NCBI GenBank assembly: GCA_021816925.1 | Contig: JAKAWQ010000006.1 | Span: forward strand, 21,046 to 85,045 | DNA: 64,000 bases | DNA from: Pseudomonadota bacterium | GTDB taxonomy: Bacteria > Pseudomonadota > Alphaproteobacteria > Acetobacterales > Acetobacteraceae | Direction of reading: 5' to 3' | Shown here: in pieces, positions 48,383 to 55,657 of the stretch | How positions within the stretch are numbered: position 1 is the first letter of the stretch | Layout: every line of letters begins with the position of its first letter | Program-made: the position numbers and the translations under genes | Notes under the pieces: model-generated | What the model was told of the DNA's origin: nothing | The model's database searches: none | What the model saw: only the letters and a program-made list of their open reading frames with translations

Positions 48383-48684
48383 TCAAGGCGCCTTTCTGTT
48401 GCCGGACCGCTCGCCGATCGAAGCGACGGCCTTCGGGGACCGTGCTGAGGACGCGCGCGACTTCCCCCGCCGGGGCGGGGCGATCGGATCATGCGTCGAA
48501 GGCCGCTGCAGCGCATCGCGCTCCGGCGGATCATATCACGGTGCTGCGGCCGGACCGGTTGGACGGCGGGAACCGCGCAACAGGCGGAGACGACGGTGAA
48601 ATCGAAACCGGGCGGCGGAGCGAGCCGACGCGGGTTCGCCTTGCCGGGGAGGCATCGCTGTCGCACGTGGCCTTCGAGAATAGG

Positions 48685-48717
48685 GGACCGGAATGGTAAC
48701 GTACCATGATTCGGTCC
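48685..48717 (-). terminator. Composite hairpin immediately behind galE
   Basis: GGACCG (48685-48690) pairs with CGGTCC (48712-48717), and inside it ATGGTA (48693-48698) pairs with TACCAT (48702-48707) around ACG. It begins directly after the galE stop on the minus strand and probably ends or protects the galE transcript. The remaining intergenic bases (48383-48684) show nothing recognisable. Confidence 0.5.
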
Positions 48718-49785
48718 TCATGGCCTCGCCGCCCCCTTGGATGGTGCCGGTCCGACCTCTCCCCACCCGAAGCGCAATGCGCCGGCACCCGCCGGCGCAT
48801 TGCGCTTCGGGTGGGCGCGGCGGTGCCAGGCCCAAGCGGTTCGCACGATGTTTGTGAGGTCCGAGTGCTGCGGGTTGAAACCGAGCTCGCGGCGGGCGCG
48901 CGCCGGGTTTGCGATCAGGACAGGCGGGTCTCCGGGGCGACGGGGGCCGGTGACGGAGGGCAGGCGTTCGCCCGTTTCGTGTTCGATCGCGTTCAACACC
49001 TCCCGCACCGAGTAGCCGCGCCCCGTGCCGAGGTTGAAGACCCCACCCGGCTTGCCGGCAAGCAATTGTTCGAGGGCGGAGACATGGGCGTCCGCGAGGT
49101 CGGCGACGTGGATATAGTCGCGGATGGCGGTGCCGTCGGGGGTTTCGAAATTGGTTCCGAACACGGAGAAATCCGGGATGTGGCCTTGCAGGGCCATCAT
49201 CGCGCGGGGGATCAGGTGCGTTTCGGGATCGCGAAGCTCGCCGATTTCCGTGATCGAGTCGGCGCCGCAGGCGTTGAAGTAGCGCAAGGCGATCGAGCGG
49301 AGGCCGTAGGCGGGGCCGAAGTCGGCCAGGATGCGCTCCGCCATCATTTTCGAGGCCCCGTAAGGATTGATCGGGTCCGGTGGCGTTTCTTCGACGATCG
49401 GCACCTCTCTCGGTTGTCCGTAGATGGCGCAGGTACTCGAAAAGACCAGGGCGTCACATCTTGCCGCGCGCATTCCGGCCAGCAGCGAGAGCGTTCCGGC
49501 GACGTTGTTGTCGTAGTATTTCGCCGGGTCGGTGACGGACTCGCCGACATAGGCGAAGGCGGCGAAGTGGAGCACGGCGCCGCAGTGGTACCGACGGATG
49601 GCATCCGCGATGACGGCGGTGTCGCGCAAATCCGCTTCGACGAGGGGCCCCCAACGGACGAAGTCACGATGGCCGGTCGAGAGATTGTCGAGCACGACGG
49701 GAAGGAAGCCCGCCCTGGCCAGCGACTTGCAGGTATGTGCCCCGACATATCCGGCGCCGCCGGCGACCAGCACGGCCTTCGTCAT
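48718..49785 (-). CDS. galE: UDP-glucose 4-epimerase
   Basis: This 355-residue SDR-family enzyme interconverts UDP-glucose and UDP-galactose. The NAD motif is GGAGYVGAHT (residues 9-18), the catalytic Ser/Tyr/Lys are in VFSSTCAIYG and PYGASKMMAER, and ALRYFNACGAD and IRDYIHVADLADAH are family-specific. The regular fold ends around WAWHRRAHP; the last ~25 residues are encoded by a perfect 25-bp inverted repeat (48762-48815), so this tail is probably not ancestral. It supplies UDP-galactose for the neighbouring glycosyltransferases. Confidence 0.92.
   Translation of the reverse strand: MTKAVLVAGGAGYVGAHTCKSLARAGFLPVVLDNLSTGHRDFVRWGPLVEADLRDTAVIADAIRRYHCGAVLHFAAFAYVGESVTDPAKYYDNNVAGTLSLLAGMRAARCDALVFSSTCAIYGQPREVPIVEETPPDPINPYGASKMMAERILADFGPAYGLRSIALRYFNACGADSITEIGELRDPETHLIPRAMMALQGHIPDFSVFGTNFETPDGTAIRDYIHVADLADAHVSALEQLLAGKPGGVFNLGTGRGYSVREVLNAIEHETGERLPSVTGPRRPGDPPVLIANPARARRELGFNPQHSDLTNIVRTAWAWHRRAHPKRNAPAGAGALRFGWGEVGPAPSKGAARP
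48762..48815. repeat. Perfect 25-bp inverted repeat in the galE 3' end
   Basis: The left arm (48762-48786, beginning CCCACCCGAAGCGC and ending CGCCGGC) and right arm (48791-48815) are exact reverse complements separated by ACCC. It lies inside the galE reading frame and encodes its C-terminal tail. It is far stronger than an ordinary terminator stem and could be a mobile palindromic element, a transcription-ending hairpin overrun by the gene, or a recombination product. Confidence 0.9.
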
Positions 49786-50004
49786 CGGTCAGATCCTCCG
49801 GTTCTTTCCTCTTCCACCCTTGCGAAGAGCGGGGCCGATCAAACCGCGAGACGACCGTTCATCCAGACTCGAAATGGCCCGCGGGTCTACGCCGGATGTC
49901 GCCGTTGGTGGCCAGCCCGCTTCGGTACGTCCCCGCCCACCATCGAGGCACCAGCACCTTGCCTAGTCTGCCACCAGTGGGCAGAGGCAGGGTATGGGTG
50001 TGCT

Positions 50005-50017
50005 TTGACCGGGTCAA
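50005..50017. promoter_or_regulatory. TTGACC-G-GGTCAA palindrome in the galE/GMC intergenic region
   Basis: A perfect 13-base palindrome in the 522-base gap between galE (minus) and the GMC gene (plus). It could be an operator. The rest of 49786-50307 has short open frames on both strands but none with a recognisable product or ribosome site. Confidence 0.3.
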
Positions 50018-50307
50018 TTAGCATTGGCGTGAGTGCGGAGATGGTGAACCCCCTCGTTTGGCGATATGGGGAGGTGCCGCAAGCCCTGTCGTGCCGTGCA
50101 GGGGACGATGGGTTGGTGCAAATCGAGGTGTAGGCGATGACGGATTTGTGACTCGATTGCGGGTTGCGGGTCGGAACACACTGCTGCCGCAAATCTCGCT
50201 CCGGAACCTTGCCCCTCCGCCGCTTTTTGCATTGCCGGAGTGCCTGCATCGGTCACAGCCTGCACGCTGCCAGAGGGCCGGCAGGGCATGCTTAAGAGGG
50301 GCTGCTC

Positions 50308-51876
50308 ATGATCATGGATGCACGATCCGTCCCCCCGGGGACGGTTCTCGAGCCCGAGGTTTGCATCGTCGGCGCAGGCGCGGCCGGGATTACGCTTGCG
50401 CGCGAGTTCATCGGTTCGCCTTTCCGCGTGGTGCTCCTCGAGAGCGGCGGCATGCATTACGATCAGCGGACCGAGGATCTCTATGAGGGGCAGAGTGTCG
50501 GGCGACCGTTCGAGGATTTGACGACGTGCCGGCTTCGCTATTTCGGGGGCACGACGAACCATTGGGGCGGCTGGTGCCTGCCGTACGATGCGATCGATTT
50601 CGAGCCGCGCGACACGCTCCCCTACCACGGCTGGCCTTTCTCCAAACCCCATCTCGATCCGTGGTACCGGCGAGCGCAGAAGGTCTGTCGCATCGGGCCT
50701 TACGACTATCGGCCGTCGCATTGGGGAATTTCGCCGAAGGAGATCCCCTCGCCGTTTTCCGGTCCTGATTTCGAGGTCAGGATCCTGCAGGTGAGCTCGG
50801 TCCAGTTCGGGCCGGTCTATGCAGAGGAGCTTCGCAGGGCGCCACAGCTTCACGTGTATCTTCATGCCAATGCCTTTCATTTTGATGCCGGCGAGAACAA
50901 CGCTGCGGTCAGGGAACTGTCCGTCAAGACCCTTTCCGGGATCGATTTCACCGTTCGCGCGCGACTCTATATCCTGGCGGCGGGCGGGATTGAGAATGCA
51001 AGGCTTCTGCTGACCTCCGGCAAGCAAGGCGGCAAGGGGCTCGGCAATGCGCACGATCTGGTCGGGCGATTCTTCATGGTACACCTCGTTTATTCCGGAG
51101 GCGTTATCGCGCCGGCGCATCCACGCATGACGTTCGATTTCCGCAGCGAAGGTGACTACACGGGTTTTGGCGGCAAGCACCCGTTCGTCTCTTTCATCGG
51201 CTTGCCCGCGGCGAGCATGCGCCGGCGGCACCTTCCCAACATGATGATCTCCTGGGGCTACAAGTTCTCGCCGGTTGTGCACGCGGTCAATGCACTCAAA
51301 CGGGTGCTCGAGGGGGAAGGCCCCGGAGGGAGGCTGATGGCGGATCTCTCCAAGGTTGTCGGCAATCTTGAAGGTGTTGCAGACTTTGCAGCCCGTAAAG
51401 TGCTTTTCGGAGAAGGGATTCCGATCGAGGCTCTGGAGGTGCACTGTGCGTCGGAGCAGGAGCCGAACCCGCAAAGCCGGGTGTTCCTCGGAAGCAAGCG
51501 CGATCGTCTCGGCATGCGCGAGATCGTCGTGGATTGGCAACTGGTGCCTGAAGACAAGAGCAAAGCCATCGCGATCCTGCGTCTGCTCGGGGCGGAGATC
51601 GGGCGGGCGGGGTTTGGCCGGCTGCACTCGTCGTTGGCCAATGAGGGCCGCTGGCCGAGCGATTTCTATGGTAATGAGCATCAGATGGGCGCGACCCGCA
51701 TGCACCGCGATCCGAAACAAGGTGTGGTCGATGAGAATTGCCGGGTGCACGGCGTGGCCAATCTTTATGTTGCCGGCAGTTCCGTGTTTCCGACGGGCGG
51801 GGCGAACAATCCGACCCTGACGATCGTCGCCCTGGCACTGCGCCTGGCCGATCATCTCAAAAAAGTGCTCGCATGA
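50308..51876 (+). CDS. GMC-family FAD-dependent oxidoreductase
   Basis: This 522-residue flavoenzyme belongs to the glucose-methanol-choline oxidoreductases, which oxidise alcohols or sugars. The FAD motif is IVGAGAAGITLA (near 20-31), followed by RYFGGTTNHWGGWCLPYD (FAD/substrate region). AAGGIENARLLL is the second GMC signature, and the C-terminus has HQMGATRMH and GSSVFPTGGANNPTLT with the catalytic His/Asn pair. There is no signal peptide. Its stop overlaps the start of the next small gene (ATGA), as in GMC dehydrogenases with a separate small subunit. It is placed next to surface-glycan genes, so it may modify a sugar residue. Confidence 0.88.
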   Translation: MIMDARSVPPGTVLEPEVCIVGAGAAGITLAREFIGSPFRVVLLESGGMHYDQRTEDLYEGQSVGRPFEDLTTCRLRYFGGTTNHWGGWCLPYDAIDFEPRDTLPYHGWPFSKPHLDPWYRRAQKVCRIGPYDYRPSHWGISPKEIPSPFSGPDFEVRILQVSSVQFGPVYAEELRRAPQLHVYLHANAFHFDAGENNAAVRELSVKTLSGIDFTVRARLYILAAGGIENARLLLTSGKQGGKGLGNAHDLVGRFFMVHLVYSGGVIAPAHPRMTFDFRSEGDYTGFGGKHPFVSFIGLPAASMRRRHLPNMMISWGYKFSPVVHAVNALKRVLEGEGPGGRLMADLSKVVGNLEGVADFAARKVLFGEGIPIEALEVHCASEQEPNPQSRVFLGSKRDRLGMREIVVDWQLVPEDKSKAIAILRLLGAEIGRAGFGRLHSSLANEGRWPSDFYGNEHQMGATRMHRDPKQGVVDENCRVHGVANLYVAGSSVFPTGGANNPTLTIVALALRLADHLKKVLA

Positions 51877-52313
51877 TGTTTCGGGCGACGTTCGGTCGGC
51901 GCCGCTTGATGGCGAACGTCATCGGCGGAGGAATGGCTTGGCTCCGCAGGCACGACTCGTTCCTCGCGCGGCTCAGTGATCACGTTCGTTGGATGTCCGG
52001 CTATGGCGCACTCGCTGCGGTGTGTGGAGATCTGGGGAACGGATACGCCATCGGCAGAGCGTGCCTGGAAGCCTTGCCGACGCGGGATGTTTCGAAGGGA
52101 TCCCTTGCGAGGTTCATCCTCGGGGACGTGCGGTCGGCGGGCGGAGGTTGGTCTTCGAAGGATGCGCTTGCGCGATCCATCAGAGAGGTCAGCCGGGATG
52201 ATTTTCGCAACGGCAGGATCGTCATCGTCGACGGCTGGATGCTCTCGCTGACAGAGACGCGCGTTTATGCACTCGCGGCGCTGCTTCGAGAGCAAGGTGC
52301 GACGGGTGGGTGA
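51873..52313 (+). CDS. Small protein translationally coupled to the GMC oxidoreductase
   Basis: This 146-residue protein is of unknown function. The N-terminus is basic (FRATFGRRRLMANVIGGG). The C-terminal half holds a conserved-looking stretch, DDFRNGRIVIVDGWMLSLTE then TRVYALAALL, similar in style to short accessory proteins found beside GMC-type dehydrogenases. No signal peptide with a clear cleavage site or metal motif is visible. The ATGA overlap with the GMC gene suggests that the two products form a complex or that this one helps its partner mature. This is inference from context. Confidence 0.55.
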   Translation: MMFRATFGRRRLMANVIGGGMAWLRRHDSFLARLSDHVRWMSGYGALAAVCGDLGNGYAIGRACLEALPTRDVSKGSLARFILGDVRSAGGGWSSKDALARSIREVSRDDFRNGRIVIVDGWMLSLTETRVYALAALLREQGATGG

Positions 52314-52358
52314 AAAGAGGTGCGTTGCTGCGGGGCGGCAGACGCGCCGCGGGGCGCG

Positions 52359-53378
52359 TCAGGCGAGGCGGCGGCGGGCCAGCGCCGAGCCGGCGCCGAG
52401 GGCCGAAAGCTTGGCAGAGGCGACGGGGCGGGCCATCGGCGCCATGCCGCAGTTGGTGCAGGGGAAGAGGCGCGCGGGCGGGACGTGCTTCGAGATCTCC
52501 GCGATGAGGGCCGCAACCTCTTCGGGCGTTTCGACGGCGTCAGTGGCGACGTCAATGACGCCGGCGAGCACGTCCTTGCCGTCGAGCAGGCGCATCAACT
52601 CCATGGGCACGTGCGAGTTGCGGCACTCTAGCGAGACCTGGCGGATGCGGCTTTGCGCGAGGAGAGGGAAAATCGTTTCGTATTGGCGCCATTCCGCGCC
52701 GAGCGTTTCCTTCCAGGCGCGGTTCGCGGGAATGCCGTAGCCGTAACAGATGTGCACGGCCGTCAGGCAGGATAGGCCCTGGGCCGCGCGCTCGAGCGCG
52801 GCGATGCCCCAGTCGCGGACCTCGTCGAGATAGACGTTGAAGGCGGGCTCGTCGAACTGGATGACGTCGATGCCGTCGGCCTCGAGGGCAAGGGCCTCTT
52901 CGTTCAGGAGCACCGCGAAGGCCATGGCGAGGGCGGGGCGGCTTTTGTAGTGCGCATCGCCGACGGTGTCGGCGATCGTCATCGGGCCGGGGAGGGTGAA
53001 CTTGAGGCGCCGGGTGGTGTGGGCGCGGGCGAGGCGGGCCTCGGTTTTGTGCACGCGGCCGTTGAGCGAGAGCGGGCCGGTGACGGTCGGGACCAGGGCT
53101 TTGTAGCGGTCGGCGCGAATGCCGATCTCGACGCGGCGAGCGAAGTCGATCCCTCGCACGGTTTCGAGGAAGCCGTGCACGAAATGCTGGCGGGACTGTT
53201 CACCGTCGGTCACGATGTCGATGCTGGCGTCTTCCTGTTCCTTGAGTGCGAGGAGGGTTGCGTCGCGCTTGGCGGCGGCGAGGTCGTCGCCGGCAAGGCG
53301 CCAGGGTGCCCAGAGGCGGTTCGGTTCGGCGAGCCAGGAGGGCTTGGGCAGGCTGCCCGCGATGGTGCATTCGAGCAT
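52359..53378 (-). CDS. Cobalamin-independent methionine synthase core (MetE C-terminal-domain type)
   Basis: This 339-residue protein consists only of the catalytic MetE C-terminal barrel, without the N-terminal half of full-length MetE. The zinc site is visible as His and Cys in TAVHICYGYG, the Glu/Cys region VSLECRNSH, and Cys in FPCTNCGMAPM. TDGEQSR and the IQFDEPAFN segment match the homocysteine-binding region. Such core enzymes make methionine from homocysteine using a corrinoid protein or another methyl donor, or act on related thiols. It stands alone, divergent from the beta-propeller gene by 64 bases. Confidence 0.85.
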   Translation of the reverse strand: MLECTIAGSLPKPSWLAEPNRLWAPWRLAGDDLAAAKRDATLLALKEQEDASIDIVTDGEQSRQHFVHGFLETVRGIDFARRVEIGIRADRYKALVPTVTGPLSLNGRVHKTEARLARAHTTRRLKFTLPGPMTIADTVGDAHYKSRPALAMAFAVLLNEEALALEADGIDVIQFDEPAFNVYLDEVRDWGIAALERAAQGLSCLTAVHICYGYGIPANRAWKETLGAEWRQYETIFPLLAQSRIRQVSLECRNSHVPMELMRLLDGKDVLAGVIDVATDAVETPEEVAALIAEISKHVPPARLFPCTNCGMAPMARPVASAKLSALGAGSALARRRLA

Positions 53379-53442
53379 GGTGGTTTCCTCTCGCGTGGGG
53401 CGGTTGTGCCAGTTTTGCGCGGGGCGGGCGAGGGAGGCACGG

Positions 53443-54891
53443 ATGAGGCGAATGGCGGCGGGGATCGGCTTGGCGGCGGTGCTTATGGCCGTGGGGGCGG
53501 GCGCAGCCAGGGCCGAGGAGGGCGTCGTGCAGTACCATGCCGATGCGGCGCGGAGCGGGCGCTACAAGGTGCCAGGGCTCACGGCGGCGAAGGTGCGTGC
53601 GATGCGGCCGGAGGCGGCATTCCGTGCGCACGTGGCGGGGCCGGTCTATGCGGCACCGCTCTACGCCGAACCGCCGGGCGGGCGGGCGATGGTGATCGTG
53701 GCGACCGAGCGGAACGGGGTCGAGGCGCTCGATGCGGCGAGCGGGGCTGTGATCTGGCGGACGGTCCTGGGACCGCCGGCGCCGCTTGGCGCGCTTCCGT
53801 GCGGGGACATCGATCCAATGGGGATCACAGGCACGCCGGTGATCGACGCCGGCGTGCTCTATGCGGCGGCGATGGTGCGGCGTGGTGAAGCCGTGGCGCG
53901 GCAGATGTTATTCGCGCTGGGGATGGGCGACGGGCGTGTGCGGCCGGGGTGGCCGGTGGATGTGCGGCGTGCGCTGGCGGCCGAGGGCAGGCGGTTCATC
54001 GGCGTGAACCAGGGACAGAGGAGTGCGCTCTCGGTGGCGGCGGGGCGGGTGTTCGTGCCCTACGCCGGGCATTTCGGGGATTGCCAATACTATCACGGCT
54101 GGGTGGTGGGGGGGGAGGAAGCAAATCCGGCCAAGATCTCGGGATGGGAGACGGCGGCGCGGGGCGGGGGGATCTGGGCGCCGGGCGGGATGGTTTCGGA
54201 CGGGCAGTCGTTCTTCGTTGCCACCGGCAACACCATGGATGCCAGGCGCTGGGGTGGGGGCGAGGCGGTGATCCGGCTCGGGCTGGACGGGAAATTCTCC
54301 GGGCAGAGACAGGACTTTTTCGCACCCACGGACTGGCGCGCGCTGGATCGGCGGGACCTCGATCTCGGCGCGACCAATCCGATGCTGGTGGGGACGAAAA
54401 CCGTGCTAGCGCTCGGCAAGGACGGCAACGCCTACTTGCTCGATCGGCAGAACTTGGGCGGTATCGGTGGTGCCCTTGCGGTGAGGCACGTCTCGCGGGT
54501 GCCGATCCGCACGGCGCCGGCACCTTGGGAGAGCGGCGGCGTGGAGTACGTCGCATTCCAGGGCGAGGGGGTCGGGTGCCCCGGAGGGAGATCGGGCGAT
54601 CTGGTGGCGCTCAGGCTCGGGCCGGGGCCGCGGATCGGAGTGGCATGGTGCGCGGCCGAACACGGGCGGGGCGCGCCGATCGTGACGACCGCGGCGGGCG
54701 GGGCGGACGCGGTGGTGTGGGCGGTCGGGGCGGAAGGCGACGAGCGGTTGCGCGCCTTTCGCGCGAGCGACGGGGAAGTGCTGTTCGCGAGCCGGCCGAT
54801 GGGGCTGGTGCGGCGGTTCGAGACGCCGGTGGTGGGCGACGGGCGGATCTACGTGGCAGCGGATGAGACTCTGTACGGCTTCGCACTCTGA
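53443..54891 (+). CDS. Secreted PQQ-like beta-propeller protein
   Basis: This 482-residue protein has a signal peptide (MAAGIGLAAVLMAVGAGAAR, cleavage after ARA) and several PQQ/BamB-like repeats, each with an AxD/G-x-xxW pattern, for example GVEALDAASGAVIWRTVLG near 98-116 and ALGKDGNAYLLDRQNLGGI near 325-343. A CPGG and a GDCQYYHGW segment provide possible disulfide cysteines. No PQQ-dehydrogenase catalytic Asp/Glu pattern or haem motif was recognised, so an enzyme role is not claimed. It lies in the periplasm and its 3' end overlaps the convergent GNAT gene by 43 bases. Confidence 0.72.
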   Translation: MRRMAAGIGLAAVLMAVGAGAARAEEGVVQYHADAARSGRYKVPGLTAAKVRAMRPEAAFRAHVAGPVYAAPLYAEPPGGRAMVIVATERNGVEALDAASGAVIWRTVLGPPAPLGALPCGDIDPMGITGTPVIDAGVLYAAAMVRRGEAVARQMLFALGMGDGRVRPGWPVDVRRALAAEGRRFIGVNQGQRSALSVAAGRVFVPYAGHFGDCQYYHGWVVGGEEANPAKISGWETAARGGGIWAPGGMVSDGQSFFVATGNTMDARRWGGGEAVIRLGLDGKFSGQRQDFFAPTDWRALDRRDLDLGATNPMLVGTKTVLALGKDGNAYLLDRQNLGGIGGALAVRHVSRVPIRTAPAPWESGGVEYVAFQGEGVGCPGGRSGDLVALRLGPGPRIGVAWCAAEHGRGAPIVTTAAGGADAVVWAVGAEGDERLRAFRASDGEVLFASRPMGLVRRFETPVVGDGRIYVAADETLYGFAL

Positions 54892-55355
54892 GCGAGGAGC
54901 GGAGGTGCGATCGGGGCGAGATCGCGGCGCATCAGGGTTGCGGGATCACCGTGGAAGAGGGTGGGGCCGACGGGCTGCCAGCCAAGGCGCGCGTAGAGCG
55001 GCGCAGCGGAACGTGTGACCAGCCAAAGGGTGGGGACGCGGGCGGCGCGGGCGGCGGATTCGACGGCGGCGACGAGGCGCTGCGCGTGGCCGCGGCCGCG
55101 ATAAGCGGGCGGGACGTAGAGGTTGGCGAGCCAGGGCGTGAGGTCGGCGCGGGAGTCGAGGCCGCGAGGGGTGAGGCTCGCCGTGCCGGCGGGCACACCG
55201 TACGCCCCGTGCGCGACGCGGGCGCGGGCGGCAAGCAGGATGAAGCAGTGCGCGGGGCTGAAGGCGGGCGTGCGGCGATTGCCGAGCCAGGCTTGGAGGG
55301 TGGGCAGGAGATCGGGGTGGTCGGCGAGCGTGACGAGGGTGAGGGAGGGGGACAT
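54849..55355 (-). CDS. GNAT-family N-acetyltransferase
   Basis: This 168-residue protein has the GNAT acetyl-CoA motif A (LANLYVPPAYRGRGHAQRLV, about 90-109, with R-x-x-G-x-G/A). Motif B follows (VPTLWLVTRSAAPLYARLGW), typical of the subgroup acting on small molecules. The substrate cannot be predicted. The ATG at 55355 has GGGGGAGGG-type sequence on the message just upstream. A Rho-independent terminator for this strand lies upstream of it (55381-55410), so it needs its own promoter or read-through. Confidence 0.8.
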   Translation of the reverse strand: MSPSLTLVTLADHPDLLPTLQAWLGNRRTPAFSPAHCFILLAARARVAHGAYGVPAGTASLTPRGLDSRADLTPWLANLYVPPAYRGRGHAQRLVAAVESAARAARVPTLWLVTRSAAPLYARLGWQPVGPTLFHGDPATLMRRDLAPIAPPLLAQSAKPYRVSSAAT

Positions 55356-55380
55356 GGCGGGCCGCAAAGAAGGAGGACAG

Positions 55381-55410
55381 CAAAAACCCCGCGGGCCTGG
55401 GCCGGCGGGG
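55381..55410 (-). terminator. Rho-independent terminator (minus strand)
   Basis: On the minus strand CCCCGC (55410-55405) pairs with GCGGGG (55392-55387) with additional GGCC/GGCC pairing inside, followed directly by TTTTTG. This is the clearest intrinsic terminator of the window, yet no minus-strand protein gene lies upstream of it. Confidence 0.75.
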
Positions 55411-55565
55411 TGTCGATGGGAGGAAGGTTGAGGCGCTAGCGGGGAATGCGCGCGCGGGCGCGGGTTCCGCTGCGCCGGACCCTGCCACGAGCATCGGGAC
55501 CGCCGCCGGGAAGGGCGCGCCGGCGTCGGAGGCGAAGAGCAGAGGCGGGGAGGCAGACGACCACG
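55382..55565 (-). ncRNA. Candidate small RNA (about 180 nt)
   Basis: On the minus strand TTGACC (55600-55595), an 18-base spacer and TACTCT (55576-55571) form a sigma70-like promoter, and about 180 bases on lies the terminator at 55381-55410. In between there is no convincing protein: the open frames are low-complexity Arg/Pro/Ala sequences. The predicted RNA has several C/U-rich stretches (CTCCCC, GCCTCC, CTTCCTCCC) that could pair with Shine-Dalgarno sequences. It may also simply be a leader with attenuator for the GNAT gene. Confidence 0.4.
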
Positions 55566-55657
55566 AGCGAAGAGTAGAAAAGCTGGCGATGAAAGGTCAA
55601 GCTGCAAGGCGTTGACCGGAACGTGAAACTGATCCTGCACCGGCGGGGAGGAGCGCG

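Noticed and set aside
50014..50140. Small open frames on both strands in the galE/GMC gap
   Set aside because: No ribosome site, no recognisable motif, and overlapping equally plausible frames on both strands.
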